In this document: one piece after another, positions 47,571 to 55,054 of the stretch
How the letters are laid out: the number at the start of each line of letters is the position of its first letter
Numbering within the stretch: the first letter of the stretch is position 1
Assembly: GCF_001686985.1 (NCBI RefSeq)
Contig: NZ_CP015318.1
Coordinates: 1,672,001-1,736,000 of the forward strand
Reading direction: 5' to 3'
Source: Mesorhizobium amorphae CCNWGS0123
GTDB lineage: Bacteria; Pseudomonadota; Alphaproteobacteria; Rhizobiales; Rhizobiaceae
DNA: 64,000 nucleotides
Made by a program: the position numbers and the translations under genes
Notes under the pieces: model-generated
The model's input: the letters and a program-made list of their open reading frames with translations, nothing else
Database searches by the model: none
What the model was told of the DNA's origin: nothing

Positions 47571-47644
47571 TGGAGCGGGTAGAGGGAATCGAACCCTCGC
47601 GTTCAGCTTGGGAAGCTGACAAGCTACCATTACATCATACCCGC
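47571..47644 (-). tRNA. tRNA-Gly (anticodon CCC)
   Basis: Minus strand, 74 nt with encoded CCA. Acceptor strands GCGGGTA and TACCCGC pair fully; the anticodon stem GTCAGC/GCTGA encloses loop TTCCCAA, giving anticodon CCC; the T-arm is AGGGTTCGATTCCCT. The D-stem has one mismatch. The 3' part is duplicated at 46893-46948. Confidence 0.9.
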
Positions 47645-47805
47645 AGCGTCACCTCGTTACCATGAGGGCCACGCTTCGGGCAATCGTCAAAGCCGCCGAA
47701 AGCCGCTCGCCCTGTTGGCAAGACGCCTTTGATGCCGGTCGACGGGCATGATAGAACGGCCGCGCCTTGCGAGCCGGCACTTGTTTGCTTGGCGATGGTC
47801 CGAAC

Positions 47806-48783
47806 ATGAAGTGCTGGGTGGGGACCCGCTTGGAATTCAAGATAAGGAGGAGGAGAAGGACTTCTCACTCCAGAAAGACATTCACGTCAGAAGACCTGCA
47901 GTTTCTCCTGCAGCTTCCCGTTTTTGCGATTGTCTCCCTTCTCGCTCCCGAGAAGCGCTGGCCAGCAGCTTGTATGGCCATTGAGCGGCTGAAAGGCGCT
48001 TCTTCCAGCCTGGGGGATGGCTGCGTCCGGCAGACTCTCGCCTCGTTCGGATTGACTGGCGCTGACGATCAACGCCGCATCGGTGCGATGCGAAGCGAGC
48101 ACCATGTCCAGGTCGTGCGCGAGCGTCTGGCCGGCTGGAAACCCGACATCGAGTTGCGAGGTCGGCAGCAACTTGATGCGGCAAGTAACGCAGGCCACGG
48201 CGCTGTCCTGTGGATCGCGCATTTCTCCTTCAACGCGCTCGCGGCGAAAATGGCTTTCGCCGGGGCAGGGCTCGAAGTGTTCCACGTCAGCCGGCCGGAG
48301 CACGGCTTCACCAAGTCGCGCTTCGGCATCCGTTTCCTCAACCCGATCAGGACCGGCGCCGAGCTGAAATACGCGGCCGGCCGGATCGTGATCGATCGTG
48401 CCAATCCAGCAGCAAGCATGCACGAGGCCCGGCGTCTGCTGCGCGCGAACAAATTCGTGTCGATAACGGCGGGAGCCTGGGAGGGCGAATTGCTGGTCAA
48501 GGCAAGGATTGGCCAGTCGGCCATCGAACTGTCGAGCGGCGCGCCCCGCCTGGCCAAGATCGCCGGCGCCCCGCTGCTGCCGGTTTTCGTCGTGCGTGAC
48601 GACAGCACCGGCAAGATCCGGGTGACCGTGGATCGGCCCATCGACCTGGACGGTCATCGGGACAGGGCCGAACTCCTGCAGTCAGCCACGCAGGAATTCG
48701 CCGACAGGCATCTGCCCTTCCTCGCTGCCTGTCCTCACCAGTGGCGCGACTGGGAGAAACTGACGGCGTTCAACCGGCACTGA
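47806..48783 (+). CDS. LpxL/HtrB-like acyltransferase with altered active site
   Basis: About 325 residues from the ATG at 47806; an ATG at 47767 is an alternative, and neither has a good ribosome-binding site. Lipid A late-acyltransferase family (PF03279): WIAHFSFNALAAKMAFAGAG near residue 138, then VFHVSRPEHGFTKSRFGIRF and SAGAPRLAKIAGAPLLPVFV-like segments. In LpxL the motif is H-x4-D/E; here His is followed by FSFN and Ala, so the catalytic acid is missing. Either it uses another residue, binds acyl chains without catalysis, or is degenerate. Overlaps nothing; a GT32-like gene follows at 48801. Confidence 0.72.
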   Translation: MKCWVGTRLEFKIRRRRRTSHSRKTFTSEDLQFLLQLPVFAIVSLLAPEKRWPAACMAIERLKGASSSLGDGCVRQTLASFGLTGADDQRRIGAMRSEHHVQVVRERLAGWKPDIELRGRQQLDAASNAGHGAVLWIAHFSFNALAAKMAFAGAGLEVFHVSRPEHGFTKSRFGIRFLNPIRTGAELKYAAGRIVIDRANPAASMHEARRLLRANKFVSITAGAWEGELLVKARIGQSAIELSSGAPRLAKIAGAPLLPVFVVRDDSTGKIRVTVDRPIDLDGHRDRAELLQSATQEFADRHLPFLAACPHQWRDWEKLTAFNRH

Positions 48784-48800
48784 CGGCCGAAAGCAAAGCG

Positions 48801-49559
48801 ATGCCCCTGTTCAGCATTCTCATAGCCGATGACGACGGCGGCGACCTCTCCGACCTGGTCACGCAGAACATCCAGTCGTTCAAGGCCGCGCATCCGGGCG
48901 AAGGGCATGTCCTGTTTCGGGAAGCGGCGTTGATCGAGTTCATTTCGGCGCATTTCGACGCCGAGGTGCTGTCGGCCTTCCGCACCCTGCGGCCCTACGC
49001 CTACAAGGCGGACCTGGCCAAATACTGCCTGCTTTACGAACAGGGCGGCGTCTATGCCGACCTCTCCTATGCCTTCGTGCGCGGCGTTCCCCGCGACAAG
49101 CAACGCCTGTCGGTGTTTCGCGACTTTCTGAGCTCGACGCCTTGGGATACCAGCCTCGGTGTGGTCGCCGCGCCGCGGCGCCACAGGGCTCTGGTGAAGG
49201 CCATCGAGCTCGTCTGCGCCAATGTGAAGCGTCAGTATTACGGACCAACCGCGCTGTGCCCCACCGGTCCGACCCTCTTCGGCAAGGCCATCGCCATGAC
49301 CTGCGATGCGGAAGACCTGATCGTCGGAGAGGCGGTCTGGCTGACGCTGCCACCGTCGGATGGCGCCGAACCTTCGCAAGAGCCGAGCCACTGTCTTCAG
49401 CATGGCAAGGAGTTGGTGGCCATCAAGCGCAAGAAGGGAGGTGGGCCCCTGTCGGAACTCGGCATCTCCAGCGGCAACCGCTACAACCGGCTTTGGCGTT
49501 CCGGGGAAGTCTATCGTGAGCGGCCACCCTGGGCGCGCATCTTCCGCCGGCGGATTTGA
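48801..49559 (+). CDS. GT32 (OCH1-like) glycosyltransferase-family protein
   Basis: 252 residues from the ATG at 48801; an in-frame start at 48741 lies inside the previous gene and is less likely. The family core AYKADLAKYCLLYEQGGVYA lies near residue 68, where the usual GG(V/I)YxDxD ends in DLS: the second Asp of the DxD metal site is Ser. That could lower or abolish activity. It follows the acyltransferase by 17 bp, so the two are probably cotranscribed and related to envelope glycolipid. Substrate unknown. Confidence 0.72.
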   Translation: MPLFSILIADDDGGDLSDLVTQNIQSFKAAHPGEGHVLFREAALIEFISAHFDAEVLSAFRTLRPYAYKADLAKYCLLYEQGGVYADLSYAFVRGVPRDKQRLSVFRDFLSSTPWDTSLGVVAAPRRHRALVKAIELVCANVKRQYYGPTALCPTGPTLFGKAIAMTCDAEDLIVGEAVWLTLPPSDGAEPSQEPSHCLQHGKELVAIKRKKGGGPLSELGISSGNRYNRLWRSGEVYRERPPWARIFRRRI

Positions 49560-49661
49560 CGGCCTTCCCTGATATGACGCCCTTCGGCTTGATGCCGGAC
49601 CGGCAAATGCGTATTTCTGCACCGGCACCCGAATCCGGGCACCTCAATCGGGAGACAGGCC

Positions 49662-49925
49662 TTGTCCGCACTGACGCGCTTTCTCGGAGACTCGCCACTC
49701 AGGGTGCTCATCAAGCTGCTGGTGGTGTCTTTCCTCGTCGGTCTGGTCATGAACGCTTTCGGCTGGTCGCCGATGGATGTCTTCTACGGCATCCGCAAAT
49801 TCTTCGTCGACCTCTGGAACCTCGGCTTCCATGCCATCGATCGCTTCCTCGGCTATATATTGCTGGGTGCCGCGATCGTCGTGCCGGCCTTTATCCTGAT
49901 CAGGATCGCCAACTACCGGAAGTGA
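49662..49925 (+). CDS. DUF6460 small membrane protein
   Basis: 87 residues from a TTG at 49662 with GGGAG 8 nt upstream. It has two membrane helices (LIKLLVVSFLVGLVMNAFGW and YILLGAAIVVPAFILIRIA) and a short loop with DVFYGIRKFFVDLWNLGFHA. It matches the DUF6460 family restricted to rhizobia-like alphaproteobacteria. Function unknown. Confidence 0.8.
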   Translation: MSALTRFLGDSPLRVLIKLLVVSFLVGLVMNAFGWSPMDVFYGIRKFFVDLWNLGFHAIDRFLGYILLGAAIVVPAFILIRIANYRK

Positions 49926-49942
49926 CCTATCGGACGCAAACC

Positions 49943-50845
49943 TCAGGCGTAACCGGAGGCCACCTCGAACAGGATGGCGTGGCGCGCGGCCAATCTGGCC
50001 ACGTCGGTCGAGTAGCCGCCGCCGATGACGCCGCAGAGCGGGATGCCGAGTGCGCGAAAATGGCCGATCACCATCTCGTCGCGAGCGCGCAGACCATTAT
50101 CGCTGAGGGCGAGCCGTCCCAGCCGGTCCTCGGCATGGACGTCGACGCCGGCATTGTAGAAGACGATGTCCCAGCGCGCTCGGGCGGAGAGCTCCGGCAG
50201 GATGCCAGCCAGCCGTTCCAGATAGGCGGTATCGCCGGTGCCGTCGGGCAGTGCGATGTCGAGGCTTGAAGCGATCTTGCGCACCGGATAGTTGCGATCG
50301 CCATGCATGGAAAAAGTGAAGGCGCGTGGTTCATCTTTCAGGATGTCCGCTGTGCCGTCGCCTTGATGCACGTCGAGATCGACGACCAGGATGTTTTGGA
50401 CAGCGCCTTCGGCCAGCAGCACCAGCGAGGCAACGGCGACGTCGTTGAAGGTGCAGAAGCCGGCGCCTTGCGCGCGCCGGGCATGATGGCTGCCGCCGGC
50501 GGCGTTGCAGGCAATGCCATGCTGCAAGGCGAGCCGCGCCGCCTGCACCGTGCCGCCCGTTGCGAGCTGCGCCCTGAGCGAGACGCGGGGACCGACCGGG
50601 AAGCCGATTTCGCGCTCGATCGTTTCGGGCACCTCGCAGGCCAGCACCTGCTCGACATAGTCAGGCGCATGCGCAAGCTTCAGCCAGTATGCAGGCGCCG
50701 GTTCGGGCAGGTTCAGCGTACCCGGCCGCGCCAGCCCGCGCGTGCTCAACGCTTCCATCAGCAGCGGATACTTGCTCATCGGAAAACGGTGGTTGACGGC
50801 AAAGCCGGCGTCGTAGTCGGGATGATGGACGATCTGCAGCGACAT
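49943..50845 (-). CDS. Histone-deacetylase-family protein (AcuC/amidohydrolase type)
   Basis: 300 residues. Zinc-dependent HDAC superfamily: the His pair in GGSHHARRAQGAGFCTFND, and zinc ligands in VVDLDVHQGDGTADIL and YNAGVDVHAEDRLGRLALSD. Bacterial members deacetylate small molecules (polyamines, acetoin-related compounds) or AcsA-type proteins. The substrate is unknown. It stands alone between DUF6460 and a MATE exporter. Confidence 0.88.
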   Translation of the reverse strand: MSLQIVHHPDYDAGFAVNHRFPMSKYPLLMEALSTRGLARPGTLNLPEPAPAYWLKLAHAPDYVEQVLACEVPETIEREIGFPVGPRVSLRAQLATGGTVQAARLALQHGIACNAAGGSHHARRAQGAGFCTFNDVAVASLVLLAEGAVQNILVVDLDVHQGDGTADILKDEPRAFTFSMHGDRNYPVRKIASSLDIALPDGTGDTAYLERLAGILPELSARARWDIVFYNAGVDVHAEDRLGRLALSDNGLRARDEMVIGHFRALGIPLCGVIGGGYSTDVARLAARHAILFEVASGYA

Positions 50846-50971
50846 GATGTCGGGCGGCCTGCGCCAGTGCTGGAATTCGGTTGGCCGCCATTGGTTGGCG
50901 ATTGCGTGGCATCGTGAAACTGGGGCACATCGGCTGTCCGATCAAGCCGCAATCAGCAAGGCAGCAATCCT

Positions 50972-52303
50972 TTGGATGCAACCCAAGCCAATGCCAGAGC
51001 CTTCGTCGTTACCAACCGCTCGGTGCTCGCCATCGCGGTGCCGATGACGCTGGCCTATCTGACGACGCCGCTACTCGGCATCGTCGATACGGCGGTGGTC
51101 GGCCAGTTCGGCGACGCGGCCCTGCTCGGCGGGCTGGCGGCAGGCGCACTGATCTTCGATGTCGTCTTTACAACCTTCAATTTCCTGCGCTCCGGCACCA
51201 CCGGCCTCGTTGCTCAGGCTTTCGGGCGCGGCGATGAACTGGAGGAACAGGCGGTGTTCTGGCGCGCCGTGTTGATCGCGGTTGTCGCCGGCATCGTATT
51301 TGCCGCCCTTGCGCCCCTGGTCGCCGTGGCTGGCCAATGGTTCATGGGCGCAGAGCCCCGCGTCAGCGAGGCGATTGGCGTCTACGTCCGCATCAGGCTG
51401 CTCGCCGCCCCCTTCACGCTGACCAACTACGCCATTCTGGGTTACGTGCTGGGGCGCGGCGAAGGCGGGCTGGGGCTGATGCTGCAGGGGGTGCTGAATG
51501 GCATCAACATCGTGCTCTGCATCGTGCTCGGGTTGGAACTCGGCTGGGGCGTCACAGGTGTCGCATGGGCGACCGTCACCGGCGAGTTCCTCGCCATGTT
51601 GCTTGGTCTGGCGATCGTCGCCAGGCGTTTTCGGGCCGCGCCCCGGCTGCCCCGCCATCGCATCCTCGACGTGACGGCCTTCCGGCACATGCTGTCGCTC
51701 AACCGCGACATCATGATCCGCTCGTTTTCGCTGCTCGCCGCTTTTGCGCTGTTCACCCGCCAGGGCGCGCAGTTCGGCACGGTGACGCTGGCCGCCAATG
51801 CCGTGCTGATGAACTTCTTCCTCATCGCCGGCTACTTCCTCGACGGTTTCGCCACCGCCGCCGAACAGCTTGCGGGACGGGCCATCGGCGCGCGCGCCGC
51901 CGCGCCCTTCCACCGGGCGGTGCGGCTGACCCTGTTCTGGGGCTTCGGGCTGGCGGGCGCGGCGACGCTTGTCCTGCTCACGGGCGGTGCCGGTCTGGTC
52001 GCCCTGGTCACCACGTCGCAGGATGTTCGCGCCGTCGCCGACACCTATCTGCCCTGGGCGGCCTTCACCGCGCTGAGCGGCGTGCTGGCCTTCCAGATGG
52101 ACGGCGTCTTCATCGGCGCCACCTGGTCGCGCGACATGCGCAACATGATGCTGCTGTCGTTTCTCGCTTTCAGCGCCGCGCTACTCGCCCTGGCGCCGGC
52201 CTTCGGCAACAACGGTCTGTGGGCGTCGCTGCACGTCTTCCTGCTGGTGCGCGGCTTCAGCCTGCTGGCGATTTTGCGGCTGCGCGTGCGAACCGCCTTC
52301 TAG
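50972..52303 (+). CDS. MATE-family efflux transporter (DinF type)
   Basis: 443 residues from a TTG at 50972; an AAGG 10 nt upstream supports it weakly. About twelve membrane helices; VPMTLAYLTTPLLGIVDTAV and FNFLRSGTTGLVAQAFGRGD are typical of the DinF subgroup. It exports organic cations or drugs in exchange for H+ or Na+. The 3' end overlaps the pyrD end by 4 bp in convergent orientation. Confidence 0.9.
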   Translation: MDATQANARAFVVTNRSVLAIAVPMTLAYLTTPLLGIVDTAVVGQFGDAALLGGLAAGALIFDVVFTTFNFLRSGTTGLVAQAFGRGDELEEQAVFWRAVLIAVVAGIVFAALAPLVAVAGQWFMGAEPRVSEAIGVYVRIRLLAAPFTLTNYAILGYVLGRGEGGLGLMLQGVLNGINIVLCIVLGLELGWGVTGVAWATVTGEFLAMLLGLAIVARRFRAAPRLPRHRILDVTAFRHMLSLNRDIMIRSFSLLAAFALFTRQGAQFGTVTLAANAVLMNFFLIAGYFLDGFATAAEQLAGRAIGARAAAPFHRAVRLTLFWGFGLAGAATLVLLTGGAGLVALVTTSQDVRAVADTYLPWAAFTALSGVLAFQMDGVFIGATWSRDMRNMMLLSFLAFSAALLALAPAFGNNGLWASLHVFLLVRGFSLLAILRLRVRTAF

Positions 52304-53376
52304 AGTGGCTTCGATGCCCATTTGTCGAGGCTGACGTCGCGCAACGCCCGGATCGACTTGAGCCGTTCCTTGTCGGCGAAACCAACCATGCCGGTGAGGA
52401 TGCGGCCGGGCAGTGCGGGCCCGGCATAGATCATGCCGGTGTAGAGCTGGACGAGATCGGCGCCGGCGCGGATCTTTTCCAGTGCCGCGTCAGTGGAATC
52501 GACGCCGCCGACACCGATGATAGCGCGGTCCGGCCCAAGCAGCTTGCGCATCTTCGCCAGCACGATGGTCGAGCGCTCGAACAACGGCTTTCCCGAAAGC
52601 CCGCCGGCCTCGCCGGTGACACTGGCGCTGCGCAGCGCCGGCCGTGAAATGGTGGTGTTGGAGACGATGACGCCGTCGAGTTGCTTCTCGGTGACTTCGG
52701 CGGCGATGTCCTCCAATTCGGCCTCGACAAGGTCCGGCGCGATCTTGAGGAAGACGGGCGGTTTGGCCGAAGCGGCTGCGCGCGCCGCGATGACGCGGGA
52801 CAAAAGTTCGCCGAGCTGCTCGCGCGCCTGCATGTTGCGCAGGCCCGGCGTATTCGGCGAGGAGATGTTGACCGTCAGATAGCTGGCATATCGGGCAAAC
52901 CGGGCCACGCCGCGTTCATAGTCGCCTATACGGTCGGCGCTGTCCTTGTTGGCGCCGATGTTGACGCCGACGATGCCGGGGCGGCCCTTGCGGGCGGCAA
53001 GGCGCTTCTCGGCGACCTCATGGCCCTCATTGTTGAAGCCCAGGCGGTTGATCACAGCTTGATCCGCCGTCAGCCGGAAGATGCGCGGCTTCGGGTTGCC
53101 TGCCTGCGGCAACGGCGTCACCGTGCCAACCTCGGCGAAGCCGAAGCCGAGACCAAGCAGCGCGTCCGGCACCTCGGCGTTCTTGTCGTAGCCCGCGGCC
53201 ATGCCGAGCGGGTTCGGGAAATCGATCCCGCAAACACCGACTTTCAGTCGTTCGTCGCGCACCGGCCGTCCGGCAACTGGCAGGCCACATCGCAGCGCGG
53301 CGATCGACAGCCCGTGGGCTGCTTCCGGATCGAATGTGAACAGCAGCTTCTGGCCGATCCGGTCAAGCACGCTCAT
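52300..53376 (-). CDS. pyrD: Dihydroorotate dehydrogenase (quinone), class 2
   Basis: 358 residues with an N-terminal helical membrane-association domain. Class 2 features: FMN and substrate segments GMAAGYDKNAEVPDALLGLG, NRLGFNNEGHEV and the catalytic Ser in NISSPNTPGLRNMQ. It oxidises dihydroorotate using the quinone pool in pyrimidine biosynthesis. Its start overlaps the stop of the DUF952 gene by 4 bases, so they form a coupled pair. Confidence 0.95.
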   Translation of the reverse strand: MSVLDRIGQKLLFTFDPEAAHGLSIAALRCGLPVAGRPVRDERLKVGVCGIDFPNPLGMAAGYDKNAEVPDALLGLGFGFAEVGTVTPLPQAGNPKPRIFRLTADQAVINRLGFNNEGHEVAEKRLAARKGRPGIVGVNIGANKDSADRIGDYERGVARFARYASYLTVNISSPNTPGLRNMQAREQLGELLSRVIAARAAASAKPPVFLKIAPDLVEAELEDIAAEVTEKQLDGVIVSNTTISRPALRSASVTGEAGGLSGKPLFERSTIVLAKMRKLLGPDRAIIGVGGVDSTDAALEKIRAGADLVQLYTGMIYAGPALPGRILTGMVGFADKERLKSIRALRDVSLDKWASKPL

Positions 53377-53723
53377 TCGGCCTCCAGCGCCGGGAATTGG
53401 TGCAGGCCGTCAGTGCCGAGCGGCAATGGCTTTACCCATATGACGACCTCAAGATCCAGCGGGGCGTAGAGGTGCGGGAACAGCGCCCCACCGCGCGACA
53501 CCTCGTATTTCAGCGCGTCGCCGAGCCGGTTGCCGTCGATTGCAATCAGCAAAAGGTCGGACTGGCCGGCGAAGTGCCTGGCCGCCGTTTCCCGCACCTG
53601 CCCGGCGGTGGAGAAATGGATGAAGCCGTCGGCGACGTCGATCGCAGCACCGGTGAAGCGGCCGTTTTTCTCGGCTTCGCGCCACAAGGCTTCTGGCGCG
53701 ATCTTGTAGATAATCTGAGACAT
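53373..53723 (-). CDS. DUF952 family protein
   Basis: 116 residues from the ATG at 53723 (MSQIIYKIAPEALWREAEKN); longer in-frame starts reach 53861 but lack family similarity. DUF952 proteins are small cytoplasmic proteins with the signature DGFIHFSTAGQVRETAARHF and LFPHLYAPLDLEVVIWVKPL. Function unknown. It is translationally coupled to pyrD. Confidence 0.85.
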   Translation of the reverse strand: MSQIIYKIAPEALWREAEKNGRFTGAAIDVADGFIHFSTAGQVRETAARHFAGQSDLLLIAIDGNRLGDALKYEVSRGGALFPHLYAPLDLEVVIWVKPLPLGTDGLHQFPALEAE

Positions 53724-53827
53724 GGCTGCGCTATAGTCCGAACCGATCATGCGGGGAAGGGCAACTCTTCCCCATTTACGGCGCAAACCTGTGATAAGGT
53801 GCGCATACTGGCTCGTGGAGGTTGAAC

Positions 53828-54256
53828 ATGCGTCTGCAGCACATACTGATCCCCGCCGCACTGGTCTCGTTCGTCGCAGCGTCGGCCTGGTCCGAAGAGA
53901 CCGACCGCTACAAACTGGAAAAGTCGGCCAACGGCTATGTCCGCATGGACACGCAGACCGGCGCCATGTCGATCTGCGAGGAGCGCGCCGGCCAGCTGGT
54001 GTGCAAGATGGCGGCCGACGAACGCGCCGCCTTCCAGGACGAGGTCGACCGCTTGCAGACTTCGATGAAGGCCATGGACGAGCGCGTCACCAAGCTCGAA
54101 AACTCGTTGTCCGCCCGCCTCGAATCGAAGCTGCCCAGCGAAGAGGATTTCAACAAGACGATGAGTTACATGGAACGCTTCCTGCGTGGCTTCATGGGCA
54201 TCGTCAAGGATATGGAAAAGGACGACGGAGCCCAGCTCAATTCGCAAAAGACCTGA
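53828..54256 (+). CDS. Exported conserved hypothetical protein
   Basis: 142 residues from the ATG at 53828 with GGAGG 6 nt upstream. Signal peptide MRLQHILIPAALVSFVAASA, then a small domain with two cysteines (SICEERAGQLVCKMAADERA) and a coiled coil (about residues 75-110, VDRLQTSMKAMDERVTKLEN). No family I recognise by name. It lies between DUF952 (divergent) and a response regulator and may be periplasmic. No further function can be inferred. Confidence 0.7.
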   Translation: MRLQHILIPAALVSFVAASAWSEETDRYKLEKSANGYVRMDTQTGAMSICEERAGQLVCKMAADERAAFQDEVDRLQTSMKAMDERVTKLENSLSARLESKLPSEEDFNKTMSYMERFLRGFMGIVKDMEKDDGAQLNSQKT

Positions 54257-54375
54257 GCCGTGCTGGGAAAAACTCCGTGTCCGGCCTTTGCCGCTTGAAA
54301 ACAGGGCGCATCGCCGCATAATCGTTCCGATCCCGTAAAAGCAGTCAATCAGCATCGGGATTTGGGGAGGACTAT

Positions 54376-55035
54376 TTGCCGTCGGGCTACACGTTCGTCA
54401 TCGCCGACGACCATCCGCTTTTCCGCGGCGCCCTGAAAGAGGCGCTTGCCGGCGTCGGCGATGTCGCCGCTATCCACGAGGCCGGCGATTTCGAGAGCGC
54501 CAAGGCGCTAGTCGTGGCCAATGAAGATGTCGACATGGTGTTGCTCGACCTGTCTATGCCGGGCGCCAGTGGCCTCTCCGGCCTGATCTCGCTGCGCGGC
54601 GTCCACCCGGCGGTGCCGCTGGTCGTTGTGTCGGCGCATGACGACCCGGTGACGATCCGGCGCGCGCTCGATCTCGGCGCCTCGGGCTTCATCTCCAAAT
54701 CGGCCAGCATGGAGGAGATTCGCGGCGCCGTGCAGGCAGTGCTGGCCGGCGATATCGCCGCGCCCGTCGGTATCGATCTCGGCGTCGAACGCGACCCCGA
54801 AATATCAGACCTGATCAAGCGCCTGCAGGCGCTGACGCCGCAGCAGACGCGCGTGCTCGGCATGCTCGCGGAAGGACTGTTGAACAAGCAGATCGCCTAC
54901 GAACTCGGCGTCTCCGAGGCCACGATCAAGGCGCATGTCTCGGCTATCCTGCAGAAACTCGGCGTCGACAGCCGCACCCAGGCGGTGATCCAGCTGGCCA
55001 AGATCGGCGGCGACCCGCTTCAGGCTGCGGGCTGA
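54376..55035 (+). CDS. LuxR-type response regulator (CrbR-like)
   Basis: 219 residues from a TTG at 54376 with GGGGAGG 5 nt upstream. Receiver domain with ADDHPLFRGAL and the phosphoacceptor Asp in MVLLDLSMPGASGL; Lys in FISKSASMEEIRG. C-terminal NarL/FixJ HTH: LTPQQTRVLGMLAEGLLNKQ and VSEATIKAHVSAILQKLGV. It is convergent with a symporter-domain kinase. The pair resembles CrbS/CrbR, which controls acetate use (acs) in Vibrio and Pseudomonas; that parallel is based on architecture and adjacency. Confidence 0.85.
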   Translation: MPSGYTFVIADDHPLFRGALKEALAGVGDVAAIHEAGDFESAKALVVANEDVDMVLLDLSMPGASGLSGLISLRGVHPAVPLVVVSAHDDPVTIRRALDLGASGFISKSASMEEIRGAVQAVLAGDIAAPVGIDLGVERDPEISDLIKRLQALTPQQTRVLGMLAEGLLNKQIAYELGVSEATIKAHVSAILQKLGVDSRTQAVIQLAKIGGDPLQAAG

Positions 55036-55054
55036 CCCTGGTTGCGGGGTCGAA

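Noticed and set aside
42970..49560. Integrase, transposase or prophage genes in the accessory region
   Set aside because: No such gene is present; only repeats suggest former integration.
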